From Gammaproteobacteria bacterium (GTDB lineage Bacteria > Pseudomonadota > Gammaproteobacteria > UBA6429), in the NCBI GenBank assembly GCA_003232015.1, contig QIKU01000143.1, forward strand, positions 1 to 10,675: a stretch of DNA of 10,675 nucleotides. Reading direction: 5' to 3'. Shown piece by piece: positions 1 through 6,521 of the stretch; the stretch's first letter is position 1; each line of letters begins with the position of its first letter. Below the pieces are notes generated by a model. It made no database searches, was not told where the DNA came from, and saw only the letters and a program-made list of their open reading frames with translations. The position numbers and the translations under genes were made by a program.

Positions 1-137
1 CAGGCATTACCTAACGGGCATGAACCGGCACATACACCACACTGCATGCACATTTTAACCCAATGACCTTCTTCTACGTTCGCTTCAACTTCTTTAAGGA
101 AGTTATTACGATAATAATTAATTGCATCTGTAGCCAT
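1..137 (-). CDS. qmoC: QmoC N-terminus (partial, runs off window): Fe-S subunit of the quinone-interacting oxidoreductase
   Basis: Only the first 45 codons are present; the gene continues beyond position 1. The ATG at 137 is preceded by GGAGGAAG, which touches the TAG ending the qmoB tail at 147. The visible part carries a classical [4Fe-4S] motif, C30-x2-C33-x2-C36-x3-C40-P, in a short HdrC-like N-terminal segment. In the family, QmoC fuses an HdrC-like iron-sulfur domain to an HdrE-like haem b membrane domain, which anchors the QmoAB flavoproteins and exchanges electrons with the quinone pool. The membrane part lies outside the window, so HdrC alone would be an alternative, but the order qmoA-qmoB-this gene makes QmoC the natural reading. 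Only 9 bases separate it from the qmoB tail, so translation is probably coupled. Nothing is wrong in the visible stretch, even though qmoB upstream is shifted. Confidence 0.85.
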   Translation of the reverse strand, partial: MATDAINYYRNNFLKEVEANVEEGHWVKMCMQCGVCAGSCPLGNA

Positions 138-146
138 GACTTCCTC

Positions 147-365
147 CTAGAATTTAAACGGACTTAAACCGATTTTTTCAATCGTTTTAGCCATGTCATT
201 AATTAGTTGTGGTGCGCGTTCGATATCGGTAATCGCTATCTCATAGGTTTCAACCCGTTCAGGCTCTAACGCTAAAGATTGCAGTGTATCGGCAACCTTG
301 CTCATACGCTGATGGGCAATTTCCGAACCCTTAACAAAGTGACACTGATAGTTTTCGCCTTTCTG
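147..365 (-). pseudogene. qmoB: Detached C-terminal part of QmoB (out of frame with the main ORF)
   Basis: This frame encodes about 72 residues, beginning QKGENYQCHFVKG and ending in SPFKF before TAG. It is the expected C-terminus of QmoB, an MvhD-like segment with the conserved YQCHFVKGSE stretch. It is in a different frame from the main QmoB ORF, which reads through the same bases and stops at 302. An ATG at 431 opens this frame, but its first 22 codons only re-read DNA that makes sense in the other frame, so it is not a credible independent start. Adding this tail and about five missing residues to the first 661 residues of the main ORF gives roughly 738 residues, close to a normal QmoB. 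I therefore read it as part of one gene separated by a frameshift, either a real mutation or a sequence error. Confidence 0.8.
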
Positions 366-2350
366 ATAACGCCATCGTAGCCGGAGTTCATCGCATCGGT
401 AATCCAGATAAGGTTGACCGAACCTAAGCAACGAACAGGAATAACCCGTGCGTATGCGCTGTATTCTGTTTTATTCATTGCCGCCATATCGAGTGCTGGA
501 TACGCATCGTTTTCGCATGCAAGAACTAAAATACGCGGCTTCTCTTCAAACTCGTCTGGGATGTCAATATTCTTAAGCTGTTGACCAACCGTGTCCACCG
601 AATAGTTTTCGAACGAAATAACCCGAACCGGGCAAGCACCCATACAGGTACCACAACGACGACAACGGGCTTCGTTGAATTGAGGGAAACGTTTCTCATC
701 TTCATCGATCGCGCCAAACGGGCATTCCACCGTGCAACGTTTGCACTGCGTACAACCTTCACGACGGAACGATGGGTAACTTAAATCACCCGACCGCGGA
801 TGCGCTGCGCGACCTTTACCGGCATTTTCAATTTCCTGTAAGGCTTTCATGGTGGCACCAACCGCATCTTCAATCGCTTGCGCACCGTCCATTGGACGAC
901 GCACAGGGCCGCAGGCATAAATACCGGTACGGCGTGTTTCGTAAGGGAAACAAATAAAATGTGAGTCGTTAAAGCCTTTAGTTAACTGAGGAATATCTTT
1001 GCCCTGACGGTAGTCGAGGTTAAGAATGGAGTCGACGTTAACAGTAAATTGACCGGGTTCATCTTGACTGACTTCGTCGATATCGACACCGCCGTTTGGA
1101 ATCATGCCAGTCGCAAGCACCACTAAATCTGCTTTTTCTGCAGCGTCTTCCGCTAAAATTAAATCTTTAAATTTAACCGCTAAAGAATCACCGTCCTGAA
1201 CCACTTCACTGACTTCACCTTTAGTAAAGGTAACGCCATTCTTTTGGCCTGCTCGGTAAAAATCTTCACCGCTAACACCCGGGGTACGCAAATCAGAATA
1301 AATAATATTCGTATCCACATCCGGGTTTTGTTCTTTAAAGTATAACGCCTGTTTAATCGACGTTTGGCAGCAATGACCCGAGCAGTAGTTTAAATGCCCT
1401 TCTTTGTCACTACGTTGGCCTGCGCATTGAACAAACACAACACTGTTAATGTCTTTGCCGTCTTTGGTTTTAATTGCACCACCATTTGCCGCCAATGCCA
1501 TTTCATCCAATTCAGCTTGCGTGACAACATTAGATGCTTTGCCATAACCGAGTTCAGGTAGCTGGCTCGCATCGTATTCTCTGTAACCGGTTGCCTGAAC
1601 AATCGCACCAAAGTTTTCAGTGGTTGTGTTACCGCTTTCGGTTGAAATATCCGCCGAGAAACGACCCGGCGCACCGGATGTTTTAGTTAGTGTTGAATTT
1701 AAATGAACCGTGATTTGACTATCTGCTTCAATCGCCGCAATCATATCGGCAACGCCCGTATCAGCCGGTGCATCATAAGGTGCTTTCATTGGCAAGCCCT
1801 TATACATTCTGGCTGCTGCACCACCGAGTGCTGCTGTTTTTTCAACTAAATGCACCGGGTAGCCGGTTTTAGAAGCTTCGATTGCTGCGGTCATACCCGA
1901 CACACCGCCACCCACAACCAATAATGTTTTATTATAAACCGCTTCTTCACTGCCCTGCGGGCGTTCCATGAATTTCACTTCATTCACGGCCATACGAACA
2001 TAGTCGTCGGCCATTTCTTGCGTGGTTTCTTTAGCTTCGTCGGTATCGGGGCGAACCCAGATAACACCTTCACGAATATTGCCGCGCGAGATAGCAACAT
2101 TGTCGAAATTAAAGGCTTCAACTTTGGCACGTCGTGAACAGGCACAAATCGCAACATGGTTAACACCTTCGTTGTCGATGTCGTCCTGAATCATTTTAAT
2201 GCCATCAGCATTACATAAAAATTCATGCTCTTTAGCTACGTGTGCTTTTGCATCGCGGGTGGCAATTTGTGCCATTTGCGCTGTATCAACACGGTCACCA
2301 ATACCACAACCTTTACAAATATAAGCACCGATTTTCTTTTCGTCTGCCAT
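302..2350 (-). CDS. qmoB: QmoB, HdrA-like flavin and iron-sulfur subunit, C-terminally frameshifted
   Basis: QmoB is a soluble HdrA-type flavoprotein that works with QmoA and QmoC to carry electrons between APS reductase and the membrane quinone pool. Visible in order: a Cys-rich N-terminal segment (C12, C15, C46, C69, C71), an FAD Rossmann motif GGGVSG at about 147-152, the HdrA signature QCAGQR followed by YCSGHCC at 309-328, and two ferredoxin clusters, C533/536/539/543-P and C563/566/569/573-P. The start follows GGAGG at 8-base spacing, and only 3 bases separate it from qmoA. Sense ends at V661 (codon 370..368). After that the frame gives about 21 unrelated residues and stops at 302, while the true tail continues in another frame (147-365). 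The cysteine expected in the LGC-type motif just after V661 is missing. If the shift is real, the protein loses its MvhD-like end. Confidence 0.88.
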   Translation of the reverse strand: MADEKKIGAYICKGCGIGDRVDTAQMAQIATRDAKAHVAKEHEFLCNADGIKMIQDDIDNEGVNHVAICACSRRAKVEAFNFDNVAISRGNIREGVIWVRPDTDEAKETTQEMADDYVRMAVNEVKFMERPQGSEEAVYNKTLLVVGGGVSGMTAAIEASKTGYPVHLVEKTAALGGAAARMYKGLPMKAPYDAPADTGVADMIAAIEADSQITVHLNSTLTKTSGAPGRFSADISTESGNTTTENFGAIVQATGYREYDASQLPELGYGKASNVVTQAELDEMALAANGGAIKTKDGKDINSVVFVQCAGQRSDKEGHLNYCSGHCCQTSIKQALYFKEQNPDVDTNIIYSDLRTPGVSGEDFYRAGQKNGVTFTKGEVSEVVQDGDSLAVKFKDLILAEDAAEKADLVVLATGMIPNGGVDIDEVSQDEPGQFTVNVDSILNLDYRQGKDIPQLTKGFNDSHFICFPYETRRTGIYACGPVRRPMDGAQAIEDAVGATMKALQEIENAGKGRAAHPRSGDLSYPSFRREGCTQCKRCTVECPFGAIDEDEKRFPQFNEARCRRCGTCMGACPVRVISFENYSVDTVGQQLKNIDIPDEFEEKPRILVLACENDAYPALDMAAMNKTEYSAYARVIPVRCLGSVNLIWITDAMNSGYDGVIRKAKTISVTLLRVRKLPISV

Positions 2351-2353
2351 GTT

Positions 2354-3634
2354 CTATCCCTCCGTTCCAGCGACGCGATTCACAACCTGCACGGCGCGTA
2401 ATGCACTGGCGGTTGCACTTTGAACGGCGCGGTTTACATCTAATGCATCTGTTGAACAACCGGCTGCAAAAATACCGCCGTTTGATTCAGCCTGTTCGAT
2501 ATAGCCATTTTCGTTAACAACGACCTTCATAGGGAAGTCGCTCACGCTTGGCTCCATGCCAATAGCTAACACAACTAAATCATGTTCGTTGTCGTAACGG
2601 TTATACCCTTCGGTATCCACACCACGCAGGATGGGGTTGCCATTGCCTTTGTTTTCGTCGATACGGGCTACTTTTGATTTTGTAAAAGTAACGTTGGGGT
2701 TGGCTTTAACTTTTTGATGGAAGTCATCGATACGGTCGATTGCACGAATATCTATATAATAGATAGTGGACTTACCGTCATCGCCATAAGCGTCTTCCAC
2801 GTAATGGGTTTGCTTGAGCGATGCCATGCAGCAAATACGTGAACAGTGTTTTAAATGGTTACGATCCCGTGAACCGGCACATTGAATAAACGCAACGTTC
2901 TTCGCTTCGGCGTTGTCACTTGGGCGCAATAATTTACCGCCAGTTGGGCCATGTGGGTCGGCCATACGTTCAAATTCAACGGAAGTAATCACATTTTGAA
3001 TACGGTCATAACCGTAAGGTTGAATCTTCGCCGCATCGTAAGGCTGCCAGCCGGTTGCCCATATAATGGCACCTACGGTTAAGGTTGTTTCCTGTTCCTG
3101 CATATCTAAATCGACTGCACCGAATTTGCAGGCTTCTTTTGCTTTAGTCGCATCGGGTGTGCCAATAATGGCAGGGTCTAAAACATAACGCTGCGGGTAT
3201 GCCATGGCACTTGGTAAGTAAGCGCCTTTACGTTTGTTTAAATTATAGTTATGTTCGTTATCAAATTCCGCTTCAACTGCCGTGCCGCATTCGCCGCAAG
3301 CGGTACAGTTTTCGTTTACATACCGCGGTGCGGTTTTTAAAGTAACGCTGTAGTTACCTTCTTCGCCTTCAACGGCCGACACTTCTGTCATGGTTAATAA
3401 GCGCAGGTTAGGGTTCATTTTCAATCGACGTTGATTGATTTCCATACCACAGGTGGGATGACACATTTTAGGGAAATATTTGTATAGTTTACCTACACGA
3501 CCACCCACAGAAGGGCTTTTTTCCACCAAAATAACTTGTTTACCAAATTCGGCCGCTTCCAGCGCAGCGGTCATGCCGCTAATTCCGCCGCCCACAACTA
3601 AAATGGTCTCATTTGTAGCGATTATATCCGCCAT
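2354..3634 (-). CDS. qmoA: QmoA, HdrA-like FAD subunit of the quinone-interacting oxidoreductase
   Basis: QmoA is the smaller HdrA-like flavoprotein of QmoABC, which in sulfur oxidizers is taken to accept electrons from AprBA working in the oxidative direction. The 426-residue length is normal. There is an N-terminal FAD Rossmann motif, GGGISG at 15-20, with VEKSPSVGGR following. Then come the paired cysteines C58 and C62 (KMCHPTCGM), the group C110/C113/C116, and the HdrA signature QCAGSRDRNHLKHCSRICC with C252, C264, C268 and C269. A second nucleotide-binding stretch, IWATGWQPYD, is at about 191-200, and the FAD-closing segment NGGIFAAGC is near the end. GGAG lies 8 bases before the ATG. 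It is the first gene of the operon, and its TAG is 3 bases before qmoB. In the C110 group, the fourth cysteine of a standard ferredoxin motif is not at the usual place (GTAV stands there). I cannot say whether that is typical of this branch. Confidence 0.9.
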   Translation of the reverse strand: MADIIATNETILVVGGGISGMTAALEAAEFGKQVILVEKSPSVGGRVGKLYKYFPKMCHPTCGMEINQRRLKMNPNLRLLTMTEVSAVEGEEGNYSVTLKTAPRYVNENCTACGECGTAVEAEFDNEHNYNLNKRKGAYLPSAMAYPQRYVLDPAIIGTPDATKAKEACKFGAVDLDMQEQETTLTVGAIIWATGWQPYDAAKIQPYGYDRIQNVITSVEFERMADPHGPTGGKLLRPSDNAEAKNVAFIQCAGSRDRNHLKHCSRICCMASLKQTHYVEDAYGDDGKSTIYYIDIRAIDRIDDFHQKVKANPNVTFTKSKVARIDENKGNGNPILRGVDTEGYNRYDNEHDLVVLAIGMEPSVSDFPMKVVVNENGYIEQAESNGGIFAAGCSTDALDVNRAVQSATASALRAVQVVNRVAGTEG

Positions 3635-3963
3635 CGACTCAGCTCCTAAACTATACGGCTTACACTAGTACCCACCAGCGAAGCGATAATTTGACGTTAA
3701 AATTCTGTAATTCTTATTTTCACTTTAAATAACAGTAAGTTACTTACCCCAACAGATCATTTTATCTGCCTTTTGGCGCGACCTATGGATGCTATTAAAA
3801 GTGGGAGCAACTTTGACCGATCAGCGGCCGAAAAACAAGTCATAAATATCTCTATGACCATAAAATGATTTTATTTAAGCGACTGATTACATAGGCTTAA
3901 TTTATTTGATTAGACAGCAAATACCCCACCAAAGTACTAAGCTAATTTTATCATATCGGGAAG
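3635..3963. promoter_or_regulatory. Upstream region of the qmo operon, rich in short palindromes
   Basis: No gene is supported in these 329 bases. The stretch must hold the qmoA promoter, but I could not pick a convincing -35/-10 pair. It holds several short AT-rich dyads: GTAAG-TTA-CTTAC (3735-3747), CAGAT-N6-ATCTG (3753-3768), GTCATA-N8-TATGAC (3839-3858) and ATAAAAT-G-ATTTTAT (3860-3874). Any could be an operator; none has a T-run that would make it a clear terminator for the cytochrome genes upstream. The repeat at 3909-3942 is listed separately. The dyads are seen directly, and a regulatory role is inferred only from position. Confidence 0.35.
3909..3942 (-). repeat. 34-base element, copy A, upstream of qmoA
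   Basis: Read on the minus strand, this stretch runs from GCTTAGT through GGGTATT to CTAAT. It matches the stretch at 4822-4855 at 26 of 34 positions by my hand alignment, with no gaps and in the same orientation. The two copies flank the cytochrome genes, each pointing toward the next minus-strand gene. It could be a shared regulatory site or the scar of an old duplication. Confidence 0.4.
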
Positions 3964-4269
3964 TTAGTGCATTTGCCCAATATAAGCCGCTAAGGCTTTA
4001 ATTTCTCCATCCGAAAGCATTTTTGCCATCCCTTCCATAATAGGACTCCGGCGTTTTGTACTTTTCCCTACGGGCATATTTGCATTTTGGCGGAAACGGC
4101 GTAATGTGTTTTCTACATATAAAGTTTTCTGACCCGCAATACGAGCAAAGTTTGCTTTACCGATGCCCTTTTCACCGTGACACATACCACACTTACTTGC
4201 ATACAAAAGCTGTCCCTGAGTTGCTAGCTGAGTATCTGTTTTAACTGGTATTAACCCGCATATTAGCAT
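3964..4269 (-). CDS. Second haem domain of a c-type cytochrome, without its own signal peptide (likely frameshifted half of a diheme cytochrome)
   Basis: The 101-residue frame is a class I cytochrome c domain. The haem-binding CGMCH is at residues 27-31, followed by GEKG and IAGQKTLYVENTLRRFR. A C-terminal SPIMEGMAKMLSDGEIKALAAYIGQM block supplies a likely methionine axial ligand near residue 78. It overlaps the preceding cytochrome frame by 29 bases. The first dozen residues (MLICGLIPVKTD) do not form a signal peptide, so this product would stay in the cytoplasm, where haem c is not attached. That argues it is not an independent gene. Joined to the upstream frame it would make a diheme cytochrome c4-like protein of about 215 residues, a normal size for that family. 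A net gain of one base or loss of two between about 4241 and 4282 would explain the split. Confidence 0.7.
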   Translation of the reverse strand: MLICGLIPVKTDTQLATQGQLLYASKCGMCHGEKGIGKANFARIAGQKTLYVENTLRRFRQNANMPVGKSTKRRSPIMEGMAKMLSDGEIKALAAYIGQMH

Positions 4270-4630
4270 AGAATATTGTCAGGTTAACCTTGTCTTCAGG
4301 TGAAAAATTCTTTGCTAATGCGTTCATTACAAAATCTTTTCGCCTTCCATCTGCAAATTTCTGGATTTGCTCAAGCAGGTATACGGGATTTTGTGAAGCC
4401 AGATTAGGAATATCCATCTTCACACTATTGCCGTCTTTTCCATGGCATTGACTGCACAACAAAGCACGTTGTTTGCCCATTGCAATTGCACGTTGTTTAA
4501 GTTCAGGGGATGATTGTTTTTTTTTCAAATCAATCAACATCTGCGTCGATTTTATATCTTTTGCATATGCCGGCAAACTGGAAAAACAAAACACCATAAC
4601 GATAATAATACGACTTATTGAAATAAGCAT
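4241..4630 (-). CDS. Exported c-type cytochrome, first haem domain (likely N-terminal half of a diheme c4-type cytochrome)
   Basis: The 129-residue product starts with a clear signal peptide (hydrophobic residues 2-16, cleavage after AYA at 23), so the mature protein is periplasmic. CSQCH at residues 59-63 binds haem covalently. PNLASQNPVYLLEQIQKF and M102, the probable axial ligand, follow the class I pattern. I chose the ATG at 4630 because AGGTG precedes it by four bases; a longer start at 4651 would put seven charged residues before the signal and has no better site. The frame ends in FYANMRVNTS just where the second domain begins in another frame, as in a diheme cytochrome c4 broken by a shift. 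Its likely role is periplasmic electron transfer, possibly to a terminal oxidase. No partner gene lies next to it, and the link with sulfur oxidation comes only from location. Confidence 0.75.
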   Translation of the reverse strand: MLISISRIIIVMVFCFSSLPAYAKDIKSTQMLIDLKKKQSSPELKQRAIAMGKQRALLCSQCHGKDGNSVKMDIPNLASQNPVYLLEQIQKFADGRRKDFVMNALAKNFSPEDKVNLTIFYANMRVNTS

Positions 4631-4698
4631 TTTACACCTCATACCCTTCATATTTTTTGTACGCTAATAAAATATTGTTCAATCTGAATATGCCGCAC

Positions 4699-4720
4699 CT
4701 GAATAATCTTCATTATTCAG
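4699..4720 (-). promoter_or_regulatory. Perfect 9-bp hairpin upstream of the cytochrome
   Basis: The arms CTGAATAAT and ATTATTCAG are exact inverses around a 4-base loop. The stem sits 69-90 bases before the cytochrome ATG at 4630. A further half-site CTGAATA lies at 4684-4690, so there are three copies of the heptamer in 37 bases. Neither strand has a T-run after the stem, which speaks against a terminator. A dimeric regulator site or a leader hairpin fits better. No regulator is known from the sequence. Confidence 0.4.
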
Positions 4721-4821
4721 AAAAAGAGCAGCAACAATGGAATACAGTATAAAGAAAATATGACACCTTGTCAGACGTCGATTAACTAAAGAACCAACTA
4801 ATTACGATTATCTACGCTCAC

Positions 4822-4855
4822 ATTAGGCAATCAATACCCTACTAAAAAACTAAGC
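4822..4855 (-). repeat. 34-base element, copy B, upstream of the cytochrome
   Basis: This is the partner of the element at 3909-3942, in the same orientation with 26 of 34 positions identical. It shares GCTTAGT, GGGTATT and CTAAT blocks. The core TAGTAGGGTATT also resembles TAGTAGGGTGTT at 10162-10173 on the plus strand before soeA (11 of 12). All three point toward the downstream gene. Confidence 0.4.
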
Positions 4856-4944
4856 TTGTTCGTCCTGGGTAAAATTAGCCATATAATTTTAGGGAAAGTC
4901 TTAAGAGATAAGTATTGCGTCCCCCAGCAGCAGAATAATAGGAA

Positions 4945-4970
4945 TTTAGGATTACCAGAATTATCCTAAA
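4945..4970. repeat. 8-bp inverted repeat downstream of the secreted-protein gene
   Basis: TTTAGGAT and ATCCTAAA are exact inverses around ten bases. It lies 65-90 bases past the stop of the gene ending at 5035. It could end that transcript, but the stem has few G:C pairs and there is no T-run after it on the minus strand, so I leave it as an inverted repeat. Confidence 0.35.
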
Positions 4971-5034
4971 ATTTAAAAAATAATTTGGAGAACCAATCAA
5001 AAGGGCTATGCGTCCCAAGCGAACATAATAAAGC

Positions 5035-5511
5035 TTAATCTTTATATACAGCATCAAAAGCATCAGGATGAGCGGTTAATGTTGTAATATTAAAGTAACG
5101 TCCTCCATCCGCCGTTTTCACCACTAATTTGAATACCGCTTTATTCTGAACAAAACAAGGTAGATGGATACGCGTTGTGATCTTTTTTAAATTTTTACGA
5201 GCATCAAATGACAAATACAAAAAGTGCTTTTCATGCATCTTTCCACATTTTTTGTTGATCGCATTCATATCAGAGATAATCAGATCCGTCACGCTCAGCA
5301 TGTCAAATACCGCTGTAATATAAATACGTTTTTCAGACTCATTTTCTTCGGCCACATCAACGTTATAAAATCTTAACCAGCTTTCAGGCTTACCATCCAT
5401 TGTCCTGGCCATTATTTTTAACTTGTCACTTTTAATTGAGCCAAATTTGTTTTCTGTTGCGGCCACACTCTGCAGGAATAAAAGCACACTTAAAAAAATA
5501 ATATATTTCAT
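5035..5511 (-). CDS. Small exported protein of unknown function, coupled to the metallopeptidase-like gene
   Basis: I do not recognise this 158-residue protein. It has a good signal peptide (MKYIIFLSVLLFLQ core, probable cleavage after residue 18 in SVAA). The mature part of about 140 residues holds just two cysteines, C89 and C119, which may form a disulfide. There is no lipobox and no further membrane segment. The sequence alternates polar and hydrophobic residues as in a beta-rich domain (RIYITAVFDML, HFLYLSFDA, KAVFKLVVKTADGGRYFNITTL). Its ATG overlaps the stop of the upstream gene in the four-base form ATGA, so the two are co-translated. An exported small protein tied to a leaderless protease-like protein suggests an immunity or inhibitor role, but a plain envelope protein is equally possible. 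No terminator is certain after it. Confidence 0.7.
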   Translation of the reverse strand: MKYIIFLSVLLFLQSVAATENKFGSIKSDKLKIMARTMDGKPESWLRFYNVDVAEENESEKRIYITAVFDMLSVTDLIISDMNAINKKCGKMHEKHFLYLSFDARKNLKKITTRIHLPCFVQNKAVFKLVVKTADGGRYFNITTLTAHPDAFDAVYKD

Positions 5512-6272
5512 TTCAAAGCATCCCTGTCATTGGGTTTAACCAGTTTAGTAGGATCATTTTCACTAACTACCCAGCGACCTGATTTCTTCTCTCCAATCAT
5601 AATATTAATAGTCGCAAGTGGATTTTCTTTCGTGTAAGAATATCGAGGCTCGTAGCCCTTTCGCATACGTACCGGATTTTCAAATTTCATCACAGCCATG
5701 CGTTCATCATCAATGGTCGCTTTTTTCCCTTTAGCTGTAGTAGGTTGAAACACCATCGTATGCGCAAATTCATGATAGATAATAGCCAAATCATAGACCC
5801 TTTGGCCACTGGTTTTAAATCGCGCCCTAGCTGGAAAGATTTTGGGTAATACGATAAATCGAAAACCCGCACTTGCCCATTTTTGAGCACCTTGCTTAAT
5901 CACAAAGCCTTTGTATTTTTTTGGGTTAGCAACCATTTCCTTGATAACAGAAGAACCATAGTCAGTTTTAGCAAACTGTTTAAACGCCTTGTAGCCATCA
6001 GAACTTTCTGTCATCTTCGTGGCACCAGGATAAATATTAAATTCTGGGTCAGGTATCGTGTTATCAACCTTTTTACTGAAATACAGTTCAGCAAATTTTA
6101 GGAAGTTGCTTATTCTATTTCCTTCAGACGCTGGTGTTAAGGTTCTGCCCATTGTCTGAGGAAATACCCGAGTATGAGGCACCTTCACTCTATAATTTTG
6201 TTCCCGTTTCAATCTCAGCTGTAAGGAATTTAAGCCTCGCGCTTTATCTGTTTTTAGGGTGCTGTTATCCAT
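5508..6272 (-). CDS. Putative zinc metallopeptidase (HExxH), possible effector-type protein
   Basis: The 254-residue protein has no signal peptide and no membrane segment. The key element is YHEFAHTMVF at about 166-175, where HEFAH is a gluzincin-like HExxH zinc motif with E as the catalytic base. About 20 residues later comes a conserved-looking block, DDERMAVMKFENPVR, then GYEPRYSY. An E-x2-A-V-x3-EN-x2-R arrangement after HExxH is reminiscent of M91/NleD-like effector proteases and of toxin-domain metallopeptidases, with E190 the probable third ligand. I place it there only tentatively. The N-terminal 110 residues are basic and match nothing I know. AAAGGA precedes the start; I prefer the ATG at 6272, with GTG at 6275 an alternative adding one residue. 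It overlaps the downstream exported-protein gene by four bases. It might be a secreted toxin delivered without a classical signal, or a housekeeping peptidase. Confidence 0.6.
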   Translation of the reverse strand: MDNSTLKTDKARGLNSLQLRLKREQNYRVKVPHTRVFPQTMGRTLTPASEGNRISNFLKFAELYFSKKVDNTIPDPEFNIYPGATKMTESSDGYKAFKQFAKTDYGSSVIKEMVANPKKYKGFVIKQGAQKWASAGFRFIVLPKIFPARARFKTSGQRVYDLAIIYHEFAHTMVFQPTTAKGKKATIDDERMAVMKFENPVRMRKGYEPRYSYTKENPLATINIMIGEKKSGRWVVSENDPTKLVKPNDRDALK

Positions 6273-6521
6273 CACATCTAATCCTTTTTAGCCTGTTTTG
6301 CCGTTCATTCCATTATTTCTTAAACCGGTGTCACATACCGAATAATACACCCTCCATCACGGAAAATAAGCTTAATATTTAATCAATAGGTACTGGGAAT
6401 AGCATGGCTTCGCATTCGCACATTTGCGGGCCAGAGTAAAAAGCACATCCCAAACAACAGCGCAAGCGGACAGGAAATTTAGGCAAAATGATATTATTAC
6501 CGAATTCTGGGGACACAATAC

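Larger units (their letters stand above)
4631..5034. other. Intergenic region upstream of the cytochrome, no gene supported
   Basis: About 400 AT-rich bases. They contain a strong hairpin (4699-4720), repeat copy B (4822-4855) and an inverted repeat (4945-4970), listed separately. A 62-codon minus-strand frame that starts at 5063 and ends at 4875 overlaps the secreted-protein gene in another frame and has no recognisable content, so I do not call it. I see no RNA gene. Confidence 0.5.

Noticed and set aside
147..431. Independent gene starting at ATG 431
   Set aside because: Its first 22 codons re-read DNA that encodes conserved QmoB residues in the other frame, and the rest is the QmoB C-terminus, so it is part of the shifted gene.
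4945..4970. Terminator after the exported-protein gene
   Set aside because: The stem is perfect but has few G:C pairs, and there is no T-run on the transcribed side, so I list it only as an inverted repeat.
4875..5063. Minus-strand frame of 62 codons
   Set aside because: It begins inside the exported-protein gene in another frame and is AT-rich and hydrophobic by composition only; no start signal.
6134..6382. Plus-strand frame of 82 codons
   Set aside because: It is antisense to the N-terminal part of the metallopeptidase-like gene and has no recognisable content.
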